From NCBI GenBank assembly GCA_026706455.1, contig JAPOYS010000051.1:1-55415 (forward strand): DNA of 55,415 nt, given 5' to 3'. The notes beneath the pieces were generated by a model. That model saw nothing but the letters and a program-made list of their open reading frames with translations. It did not search any database and was not told the DNA's origin. Origin of the DNA: Chloroflexota bacterium (GTDB lineage Bacteria; Chloroflexota; Anaerolineae; Aggregatilineales; Phototrophicaceae). The position numbers and the translations under genes are program-made. Below, one piece after another: positions 37,646 through 44,120 of the stretch (positions are counted from its first letter, which is position 1; each line of letters starts with the position of its first letter).

Positions 37646-38953
37646 ATGAAACTATTTGATTATGTCGACCCGGTGGAGAACTGGGATTTGACGATCAACC
37701 GCTACGCCACGCAAAAGGTCGAATTCGGCGCGCCGGGCGTGGCTGAAAAGGTGGCGGAGATTGAAGCGCTGCTCAAGCAGAAGATTGCCGAGTTGGACGC
37801 GCTACCCAACGACCCTGATCTGGAAAAAGCCGAGCCGGACGATCTGCCATCAATCCTCGCTCTGCGGCCGGATGGCAGTCGCCGCCTGCTCTCGTCCATC
37901 CCGGCGGACTTTCGCGATCGGCTGGAAGGGGCTTGGCTGGCGCGCTGCGCCGGCTGCACGCTCGGCTCCATCGTCGAAGGCTGGACCGTCGAACGCATGG
38001 CGGACTGGGCCGCCTATCTCGGCGACCCCTTCCCGCTGGTGGATTACTGGAGCCAAGCCGAGCAGCCGCATTTGCCCCGCCTGCAAGCCAGCGTCCGCTA
38101 TGATTACACACCCGCGAAAATGGACGGCGTGCCCAGCGATGACGACCTCAACTATACGCAACTGGGCTTGCTGATACTGGAAGATTATGGACCCGATTTC
38201 ACGGTTGAAGACGTGGGCGCCGCCTGGCTGAAATACCTGCCCTTCGCCTTCACCGCCGAAGGCATCGCGCTGGAGAACCTGCGCAATGGCGTGCCAGCGA
38301 TGCAAGCGGGCGCTCTCAACAATCCCTGCCAGAATTATATCGGCGCCGATATTCGCTCGGATCCCTGGGGCTATGCCGCGCCTGGCTGGCCCGAGAAAGC
38401 GGCTGAATTCGCCTGGCGCGACGCCACCATCAGCCACCGCCGCAACGGCACTTATTCCGCCATGTATTTCTCAGCCGCGATCGCCGCCGCTTTCGCCGTC
38501 GATGATCCGATGGACGCGCTGCGGATCGGGCTGGAAGAGATTCCGGTCGATTGCATCGCCGCGCGCGAAATCCGCTGGGCGCTGGAGATGGCGCCGAGCG
38601 TCAGCGGCTACCAGGACGCGGCCGCGCTGGCTGCCGAGCGCTACCCCGGCATCTGGAAGTCGCATTCAATACAGAACAACGCCTTGACGATCTGGGGCTT
38701 GGCTGTCGGCGGCGACGACTTCACCAAGGTTATCGGCGAGACGGTCTCGATGGGCCATGACAACGACTGCACCGCCGCCACCGCCGGCAGCATCTTCGGC
38801 GCGGTCTATGGGACGAGCGCCATACCGGAGCATTGGACCAAGAACTTCAACAACAGGGTGGCTACTTACCTGAATGGTCAGTCGCCCTTCGCGATCGACG
38901 ACACCGTCGACCGCTTTGTCGCCCAGGCGGAGCGTGTGCTGGCAGGAAATTAG
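37646..38953 (+). CDS. ADP-ribosylglycohydrolase-family protein, paralog A
   Basis: This 435-aa protein has TAGGAG upstream of the ATG. A helical N-terminal extension (VEFGAPGVAEKVAEIEALLK) precedes the ARH core: LEGAWLARCAGCTLGSIVEG, the metal-site variant GVPSDDDLNYTQLGLL, GADIRSDPWGYAAPGWPEKA, SHRRNGTYSAMYFSAAIAAA and the final GHDNDCTAATAGSIFGAVYG, where D and T fit the second metal set. It is about 90 aa longer than DraG. A close paralog is at 39609, apparently from tandem duplication. The substrate is unknown; position among nucleoside genes suggests an ADP-ribosyl or riboside compound. Confidence 0.85.
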   Translation: MKLFDYVDPVENWDLTINRYATQKVEFGAPGVAEKVAEIEALLKQKIAELDALPNDPDLEKAEPDDLPSILALRPDGSRRLLSSIPADFRDRLEGAWLARCAGCTLGSIVEGWTVERMADWAAYLGDPFPLVDYWSQAEQPHLPRLQASVRYDYTPAKMDGVPSDDDLNYTQLGLLILEDYGPDFTVEDVGAAWLKYLPFAFTAEGIALENLRNGVPAMQAGALNNPCQNYIGADIRSDPWGYAAPGWPEKAAEFAWRDATISHRRNGTYSAMYFSAAIAAAFAVDDPMDALRIGLEEIPVDCIAAREIRWALEMAPSVSGYQDAAALAAERYPGIWKSHSIQNNALTIWGLAVGGDDFTKVIGETVSMGHDNDCTAATAGSIFGAVYGTSAIPEHWTKNFNNRVATYLNGQSPFAIDDTVDRFVAQAERVLAGN

Positions 38954-38976
38954 CGTACCGCGTTCGTTTTGAATCT

Positions 38977-39048
38977 GTAGGGGCGACTCTTGGGTCGCCC
39001 GTCGTTTCAGAACAGTAAATCATCGGGCGTTTCACGAAACGTCCCTAC
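38977..39048. repeat. 72-bp mirror hairpin composite
   Basis: GTAGGGGCGACTCTTGGGTC plus GCCCG, spacer, then CGGGCGTTTCACGAAACG plus TCCCTAC. It lies 24 bp after paralog A. Confidence 0.75.
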
Positions 39049-39124
39049 GGAAATTGCACGGGTTCCTTAGCACGGTGGTCGGGCGATTCACCAGATAGTG
39101 CCTATGGATGTGGCGCGGGGCACT

Positions 39125-39337
39125 TCAATTTAGCAAGCTATTCTGAATGGACTCGACCGTTCCTCGCAGTTCATACACCAGCACGAGTAGCGCAAGGACA
39201 GCAGCGATCACTACGAACAAAAGCCGTTTGATCCATTCAATATCTTTTTCCATGCCCTTCATCCGCTCTCGGAACGTGTCTTGCGCCGTGCTAGTATTGT
39301 TCGCAGGCGACAGCGATTCGGCCACGAGGTTTTCCAT
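39125..39337 (-). CDS. Small coiled-coil plus transmembrane protein, XhlA-like
   Basis: This 70-aa protein has a polar N-terminus, a short charged helix (DTFRERMKGMEKDIEWIKRL) and one membrane helix (LLFVVIAAVLALLVLVYEL), ending in a polar tail. The E-x-x-I-x-W-I-K-R pattern before the helix is that of XhlA/haemolysin-type phage proteins. It has its own promoter and lies within lower-GC DNA between the two duplicated ADP-ribosylglycohydrolase genes, on the opposite strand. Homology with the protein at 28908 is in plan rather than in close sequence. Confidence 0.6.
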   Translation of the reverse strand: MENLVAESLSPANNTSTAQDTFRERMKGMEKDIEWIKRLLFVVIAAVLALLVLVYELRGTVESIQNSLLN

Positions 39338-39352
39338 TGCTCATCCGATCTT

Positions 39353-39415
39353 TGTCAGTTGCTGACACATGACTATTGCTATGTGCATTATATGTTGTCG
39401 CAACCTCGACTACAA
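39353..39415 (-). promoter_or_regulatory. Promoter and palindrome upstream of the XhlA-like gene
   Basis: On the minus strand TTGTAG (39415-39410) and TATAAT (39392-39387) are separated by 17 bp. Between the promoter and the ATG, TGTCAG-CAA-CTGACA (39367-39353) is a perfect palindrome that could be an operator or a leader hairpin. Confidence 0.5.
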
Positions 39416-39456
39416 CAGCAAGCGACAGAGAGCAAAATCGGCCGCGCCAGCTATTC

Positions 39457-39539
39457 GTAGGGGCGAGGCGGTGGCTCGCCCTCGCGTCGCCCGTCGAAGC
39501 TACAGGATGCCTTCGGGCGACTCACAGAGTCGCCCCTAC
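39457..39539. repeat. 83-bp mirror hairpin composite
   Basis: GTAGGGGCGAGGCGGTGGCT, CGCCCTCGCGTCGCCC (a short extra segment), spacer, then CGGGCGACTCACAGAGTCG plus CCCCTAC. The added about 9 bp in the left unit makes this the longest composite. Confidence 0.75.
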
Positions 39540-39608
39540 AGTTGTTTTGTTGTACGGGAAAGCCATTAAAGAAGAGACTGAGAGATCGCTGAGAGATTGG
39601 AGAACATC

Positions 39609-40916
39609 ATGCGACTATTCGAGTATCCGGAAAAAGTGGCGGCTTGGGAGCGAACGATCAACGCCTACGCCCAGCAAAAGGTCGAATTCGGAGCGCCGGG
39701 CGTGGCTGAGAAAGTGGCTGAAATCGAGGCATTGCTCAAGGCGAAGGTGGCCGAGCTGGACGCCTTGCCGGACGATCCCGATTTGGCGAAAGCCGAGCCG
39801 AACGATCTGGCGACGATCCGCAGCTTGCGTCCGGCGGGCAAACGCCGGATCTGGACCGAACTCGCCCCTGATTTTCGCGAGCGGCTCGAAGGCTCTTGGT
39901 TGGGGCGCTGCGCCGGCTGCACCCTCGGTTCCATCGTTGAAGGCTGGACCGTCGAGCGCATGGAAGAATGGGCGGCCTATCTCGGTGACGAGTACCCGCT
40001 GGTGGATTATTGGAGCCAGGCTGAACAGCCGCATAATCGCAAATATCAGACGAGCCTGCGCGAGGATTTCACCCCTTCAAAAATGGATGGCGTGCCGACC
40101 GATGACGACCTCAACTACACGCTCCTGGGCTTGATGATCCTGGAAGAATACGGACCCGACTTCACGACAGACGAACTGGGCGAAGCCTGGATCAAATACC
40201 TGCCCTTCGCCTTCACGGCTGAGGGAATCGCGCTGGCCAACCTGCGCAAGGGCGTCGCGCCTCTGGAAGCGGCCGAGCGCGACAATCCTTATCTGAATTG
40301 GATCGGCGCCGATATCCGCTCCGATCCATGGGGCTACGCCGCGCCCGGTTTTCCCGAAAAGGCGGCCGAGTTCGCCTGGCGCGACGCCTATGTCAGCCAT
40401 CGGCGCAACGGCATCTTCGCCGCCATGTTCTTCTCGGCGGCGATCGCAGCCGCCTTTGCCGTCGACAACACGGTGGACGCGCTCAAGATCGGCTTGGAGG
40501 AGATCCCGGCCGATTGCTACCTGGCGCGCGAGGTGCGCTGGGCGCTGGAGCAAGCCCCGTCTATCGCCAATTATCGCGATGCCGCCAGCGCCATCGACGA
40601 GCGCTACACCGTCATGGGCGGCGCCCACGCCATCAACAACACAGTGCTAACCGTCTGGGGTTTGACCATCGGCGGCGACGATTACAGCAAAGTCATCGGC
40701 GAGACGGTCGCCATGGGCAAGGACAACGACTGCACAGCCGCCACCGCGGGCAGCATTTGGGGCGCGGTCTATGGCAAGAGCGCCATCCCCAAACATTGGT
40801 ACAAAAACTTCAACAACAAGGTGCATACTTTCCTTTACCATCAGTCGCCCTTCGCCATCGACGACACCATCGACCGTTTCATCGCCCAGGCGCAGAAGGT
40901 CATGGCGCTTGATTAG
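39609..40916 (+). CDS. ADP-ribosylglycohydrolase-family protein, paralog B
   Basis: The ATG at 39609 is preceded by TTGGAGA; 435 aa. Sequence runs in parallel with paralog A throughout: VEFGAPGVAEKVAEIEALLK, LEGSWLGRCAGCTLGSIVEG, GVPTDDDLNYTLLGLM, GADIRSDPWGYAAPGFPEKA and GKDNDCTAATAGSIWGAVYG. All putative metal residues are shared. The two genes are in the same orientation 655 bp apart, with a foreign small gene and repeats between them, and a decayed third copy follows at 41004, so the locus has been duplicating. Paralogs may differ in the second-half substrate loops. Confidence 0.85.
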   Translation: MRLFEYPEKVAAWERTINAYAQQKVEFGAPGVAEKVAEIEALLKAKVAELDALPDDPDLAKAEPNDLATIRSLRPAGKRRIWTELAPDFRERLEGSWLGRCAGCTLGSIVEGWTVERMEEWAAYLGDEYPLVDYWSQAEQPHNRKYQTSLREDFTPSKMDGVPTDDDLNYTLLGLMILEEYGPDFTTDELGEAWIKYLPFAFTAEGIALANLRKGVAPLEAAERDNPYLNWIGADIRSDPWGYAAPGFPEKAAEFAWRDAYVSHRRNGIFAAMFFSAAIAAAFAVDNTVDALKIGLEEIPADCYLAREVRWALEQAPSIANYRDAASAIDERYTVMGGAHAINNTVLTVWGLTIGGDDYSKVIGETVAMGKDNDCTAATAGSIWGAVYGKSAIPKHWYKNFNNKVHTFLYHQSPFAIDDTIDRFIAQAQKVMALD

Positions 40917-40939
40917 CCGCCCGCCACCCAGTCGCATTC

Positions 40940-40967
40940 GTAGAGACGAGACGGTGGCTCGCCCGCC
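40940..40967. repeat. GTAGGGGCG-family hairpin, degraded left unit
   Basis: GTAGAGACGAGACGGTGGCT followed by CGCCCGCC lies between paralog B and the decayed copy. Confidence 0.6.
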
Positions 40968-41003
40968 ACAATCGCAAAATCTGTACGCCCTTAGGAATGC
41001 CAA

Positions 41004-41325
41004 ATGACCAACTTCAACTATCCCGAGCCCTTGGAAGACATTGACCACGCGATTAACCACTGGGCGCAAGTGAAGACCGAAACGGGCGCCGCCAGCGTGG
41101 CTGAGAAGGTAGCTGAAATCGAATTCTTGCTCAAAGAGAAACTGGCCCAGTTGTAAGCCTTGCCTGACGATCCGGCATTAAAGGAGGCCGAACCTGATGA
41201 CCTGGAGGGCACCCGCGCGCCGCCATTGGAAGGAGCTGCCCGAGGCGAACTATCGCGACCGGATTGCGGCGGCGATTCAGGGGCGTTTCGCCGGCTGCGT
41301 GCTGGGTTCGGTTGTAGTGGCTCTA
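41004..41325 (+). pseudogene. Decayed ADP-ribosylglycohydrolase paralog C
   Basis: The ATG at 41004 opens a frame matching the N-terminus of paralogs A and B (NYPEPLEDIDHAINHWAQ, then ASVAEKVAEIEFLLKEKL). A TAA stop falls at the position of the conserved LxALPDDP. The same frame resumes with ALPDDPALKEAEPDDLEGTR, then another frame carries LPEANYRDRIAAAIQGRFAG and CVLGSVV, matching the core start of the family. Homology ends near 41325, where an IS3 transposase fragment begins. Nonsense, frameshift and truncation are thus all present. Confidence 0.8.
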
Positions 41326-41610
41326 AAGAACTGGACGCGAAATCGCGGGATTTGAGGGAGGATATTTGTTCCACTGTGCCTCGAATTCCGCCGGCGTCAT
41401 GTAGTCCAGAGCGCTATGGATGCGTTTGTGTTGGTAGACCACGTCGATGAAGTGTCCGATTTGCTGTTTCGCGTCGGCCATGTTGCTGTATTCGCTTAGG
41501 TACACTTCCCCTTCCTTGATGGTGCGAATCACCCGTTCTGCGTATCCGTTTTCGCTTGGTTTACCAGTGGCAGCCATGCTGATCTGCGTGCCCTCGTCTT
41601 GCAGCGCCTG
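41323..41610 (-). mobile_element. IS3-family transposase, C-terminal fragment
   Basis: The minus-strand frame covers about 95 codons: LQDEGTQISMAATGKPSENG, YAERVIRTIKEGEVYLSEY, then QIGHFIDVVYQHKRIHSALD and YMTPAEFEAQW. This is the end of an IS3 (OrfB) DDE integrase, including the last catalytic Glu in NGYAERV. The first two catalytic Asp residues, OrfA and terminal repeats are absent, so it is not mobile. It interrupts or abuts the decayed paralog C. Confidence 0.85.
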
Positions 41611-41918
41611 ACTCTGCGCCAGCCTCGATCAGCTCCGCCGTCCAGCAGGCGCTCGACCGGCTGAATGGCCTAGCCGTCGCGCCGGAAAATCGCTGCTCGG
41701 ATTACGATTCGGATGATTATCCCTATCCCCAATCGGTTGAAGCCGACATCGTGGCCAGCATGGGCGGGCGGGTTTACAGTCCGTACACGGGGACGACCTT
41801 CAGCAGTACAAAGGAAACCGACATTGAACACATTGTGGCCAAGTCCGAAGCGCATGAAGCGGGCTTTGCGGCGCTGCAGCGAACGCTTCAGTCATGCGCG
41901 TCCCTAGACATGCGCTAA
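41601..41918 (+). pseudogene. HNH/DUF1524-type nuclease fragment
   Basis: This is an open frame without its N-terminus: VQQALDRLNGLAVAPENRCS, YDSDDYPYPQSVEADIVASM, GGRVYSPYTGTTFSSTKETD, then IEHIVAKSEAHEAGFAAL and a TAA at 41916. The E/D-x-E-H-I-V-A pattern after an SPYTGT segment is typical of small HNH nucleases related to DUF1524. No good start codon exists upstream and the C-terminus ends early, so it is a remnant next to the IS3 fragment. Confidence 0.55.
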
Positions 41919-41957
41919 GGCGCGGACGCATGCCGCGCTCGGTGGTAAAATCAGTCC

Positions 41958-42875
41958 ATGCCAGCCACTAACTACCTCGCAATCGGCAGCATCATCATCG
42001 ACGACATCGTTTATCCCGATGGGCGGACGAACATGGGCGTGCTCGGCGGCGGCGGCTCGCACGCCGCTTACGGAATCGCCTTCACCGGCGAGAGGGCTGG
42101 GCTGGTCGGCTTGGTGGGCGACGATCTGCCCGGCGATATCCGCGCCCGCCTGGAAGCCGACTTCGATTGCGCCGGTCTCGTAAGGACGCATCACCCGCAG
42201 ATGCGCGGCTGGCAGATCTTCGAGTGGAATGGCATCCGCAACGAGATCTTCCGCGTCGAGGTCATCGAGCCGTTCATGTACGAGCCCGCTGCCGACAATC
42301 AGGGACTGCCATTTGAGCGCGTGAAAGGCTTCACGCTGCTGCGCCCGCCCGAGCATGTCGAAAGCTGGCGGGCGCGTTTCCCCGACGCCGTTCTGCTGTG
42401 GGAGCCGGTGCGCATATTCATGCTCAGCGCTGACCATGAGGCTTTTCTGCGCGGCATCACCCAAGCCGATATCGTCTCGCCTAATTTGCATGAGGCGCAG
42501 ACGATGTACGGCATTGACGACGAAGTCGAGATCATGCGGCGAATGCTGGCTGACGGCGCGAAGGTTGCCGCCTTGCGCATGGGCGAGCGCGGGTCATTGG
42601 TGGCGCGGCCGGGCGAAGGGACTGCGCATTATATCCCGGCGGTTGAGGTCGCCGATGTGGTCGATCAAACCGGCGCGGGCAATACCTACTGCGGCGGCTT
42701 TTTGGTCGGCTATTGCCGCGGGGGCGATGTGGCGGAGGCCGGCTGTTATGGCGCGGCGGCGGCGTCATTTACCTTGGAGCATGTCGGCTGCGCGCGGATT
42801 CCGGCGGAACTTGAATCTGAATGGAATCGGCGGCTGCATGAAGCGCGAGCGGGTTTGCGCCCCGTGCTGCTTTGA
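41958..42875 (+). CDS. PfkB-family kinase-like protein with GAGN in place of GAGD
   Basis: This 305-aa protein has a ribokinase fold: YLAIGSIIIDDIVYPDG, LGGGGSHAAYGIAFTGERAG, ADIVSPNLHEAQTMYG and VAALRMGERGSLVARPGEG. The signature near residue 235 reads VDQTGAGNTYCGGFLVGYCR, so the catalytic base Asp of GAGD is Asn. The same change occurs in Mak32-like PfkB proteins, which may not be simple sugar kinases. Activity is therefore uncertain. It lies just after the remnant region; start has no strong ribosome site. Confidence 0.8.
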   Translation: MPATNYLAIGSIIIDDIVYPDGRTNMGVLGGGGSHAAYGIAFTGERAGLVGLVGDDLPGDIRARLEADFDCAGLVRTHHPQMRGWQIFEWNGIRNEIFRVEVIEPFMYEPAADNQGLPFERVKGFTLLRPPEHVESWRARFPDAVLLWEPVRIFMLSADHEAFLRGITQADIVSPNLHEAQTMYGIDDEVEIMRRMLADGAKVAALRMGERGSLVARPGEGTAHYIPAVEVADVVDQTGAGNTYCGGFLVGYCRGGDVAEAGCYGAAAASFTLEHVGCARIPAELESEWNRRLHEARAGLRPVLL

Positions 42876-42887
42876 GGCCGGGCTTAG

Positions 42888-42915
42888 TTGGAATGTCATG
42901 ATAGCATGATACAAT
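42888..42915 (+). promoter_or_regulatory. Putative promoter of the coiled-coil gene
   Basis: TTGGAA (42888-42893) and TACAAT (42910-42915) are 16 bp apart, with the start codon about 80 bp downstream in AT-rich DNA. Confidence 0.4.
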
Positions 42916-42996
42916 TCCTGCAAATCGTATATCATATCAGAATAACTTTAGCCAAATCAGAAATCGAACTGGAGCGCTAAATTAGAGCCGTCGCCG

Positions 42997-43356
42997 ATGC
43001 TAACCGACCACGAAAGACGCATATCGCAGCTAGAGGGCAAGCTGGACTCGCTGGCTACGAAGGAGCTCGTGCTTCAGTTGAACGCCAAGCTCGTGGAAGA
43101 AATCAACCGGAAATTTGACCAGCAAACCGAATTGCTTCGCACCGAGTTTCGCGCCGAAACAAGAGAGTTGCGCGACGAACTGAAAGAGATTCGAGACGAC
43201 GTTCAGAACCTCGACAAGCGGATCAATGATCAGGACAAAAAATACACCAAACTCGCTGGCGCCGCCGTCGCCATCGGTCTAATCCTGTCCCTCCTCGCTG
43301 GCGCCGCAAACGTCTTCGTCGCCGCTGTCGGCGCCGGTATCATATCTGTCGGTTAG
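42997..43356 (+). CDS. Coiled-coil protein with C-terminal membrane helices
   Basis: This 119-aa protein is a long charged coiled coil over residues 3-85 (EEINRKFDQQTELLRTEFRA, ELRDELKEIRDDVQNLDKRI), then a hydrophobic region (LAGAAVAIGLILSLLAGAAN, VFVAAVGAGIISV), enough for one or two helices. No enzymatic family is recognised. Its plan matches the other small coiled-coil/TM genes in this window. It sits 13 bp from a duplicated fragment of asnB. Confidence 0.6.
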   Translation: MLTDHERRISQLEGKLDSLATKELVLQLNAKLVEEINRKFDQQTELLRTEFRAETRELRDELKEIRDDVQNLDKRINDQDKKYTKLAGAAVAIGLILSLLAGAANVFVAAVGAGIISVG

Positions 43357-43369
43357 TTCAGCGTCCCTT

Positions 43370-43452
43370 GCCCAATCTCCGCCCCATCCACAAACTGGCG
43401 ATGCCATTCCTCCAGCGTCAACAGTGCCCACAGTTGCCGATTGTGATCGCGC
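43370..43452 (-). repeat. Partial duplicate of the asnB 3' end
   Basis: These 83 bp match 44129-44211 (the last codons of asnB) with only about four mismatches, in the same orientation. It is a dead fragment, showing that a second copy of the asnB end once lay here. About 680 bp carrying small membrane genes now separates the two copies. Confidence 0.85.
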
Positions 43453-43547
43453 GCATGCACGATTTGTCTCGGCGCAGCGGTCACTTCATCTCTCCTTGAA
43501 GAGATGTGCGATCGGGAGAACCGAATTCGATTCGCTCCCTAATCTCT

Positions 43548-43865
43548 TCATTCAAGATCGGAAAGCCGTTTCACATTGCTATCGTCCAAATCCGTTACCG
43601 ATCCGGAATCCTTTACGCCTTCAGATTGATCGCGCAGCTTTCCGTCCCGATACGCATCAAGCAATTCTTTATATATTTCTGCCCGCAGTTCGGCCGAAGG
43701 CTCACGACGCAACTGCTCATGGATTTCCCTGCGCGCTTTACGCAGATCATCCGTATGTTCCTGACGTACAGCATCAACTTGCTGACGTACCCAAACGAAG
43801 AATGCCAGAACGCCACTTGCTACGCCTACCAAGGCTGCAAGTGAAGTGAGGATTACGAGATCCAC
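43548..43865 (-). CDS. Small membrane protein with coiled-coil tail
   Basis: This 105-aa protein starts at a GTG at 43865, inside the last codons of the upstream 49-aa gene (13-nt overlap). Residues 2-26 form one membrane helix (LVILTSLAALVGVASGVLAF); the rest is a charged helix (QEHTDDLRKARREIHEQLRR, ELRAEIYKELLDAYRDGKL). The topology (N-terminal anchor, cytoplasmic coil) differs from the XhlA-like proteins. No family recognised. Overlap shows it is translated with the preceding gene. Confidence 0.6.
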   Translation of the reverse strand: MDLVILTSLAALVGVASGVLAFFVWVRQQVDAVRQEHTDDLRKARREIHEQLRREPSAELRAEIYKELLDAYRDGKLRDQSEGVKDSGSVTDLDDSNVKRLSDLE

Positions 43866-44002
43866 TTATATCCGCTCAATAGAAGAACGCTATAGGCTGC
43901 GAACAGTATTGCAACGTAAAACGATACGATTATCACGAAGGCGAAGACCACAGTGGGGATCTGCCGACGACGCCTTTCCAACGGATTGTCCACTTCGCTC
44001 AT
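43853..44002 (-). CDS. Very small membrane protein, 49 aa
   Basis: The translation is MSEVDNPLERRRRQIPT, then a hydrophobic stretch VVFAFVIIVSFYVAILFAAY, then SVLLLSGYKWIS and TAA. GGAGG lies 9 nt before the ATG at 44002, and a good promoter is just upstream, so this is a credible gene in spite of its size. It would insert as one long or two short helices with a positively charged N-terminus inside. It overlaps the next gene by 13 nt. Confidence 0.65.
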   Translation of the reverse strand: MSEVDNPLERRRRQIPTVVFAFVIIVSFYVAILFAAYSVLLLSGYKWIS

Positions 44003-44026
44003 CGTATGATTCCTCCACATTGTCAT

Positions 44027-44060
44027 TGTGATATTATCACATTCATAGAATAGTTATCAA
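44027..44060 (-). promoter_or_regulatory. Promoter with palindromic operator over the -10
   Basis: On the minus strand TTGATA (44060-44055), 18-bp spacer, TAATAT (44036-44031). The -10 is embedded in the perfect 15-nt palindrome TGTGATA-A-TATCACA (44041-44027), an arrangement expected for repression. It drives the two-gene small membrane operon. Confidence 0.65.
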
Positions 44061-44120
44061 GAAATTCTGCGCTTCACTAGGCGTCTTCAGTCACTTCATT
44101 CGTTGACGCGGAATAGAATT

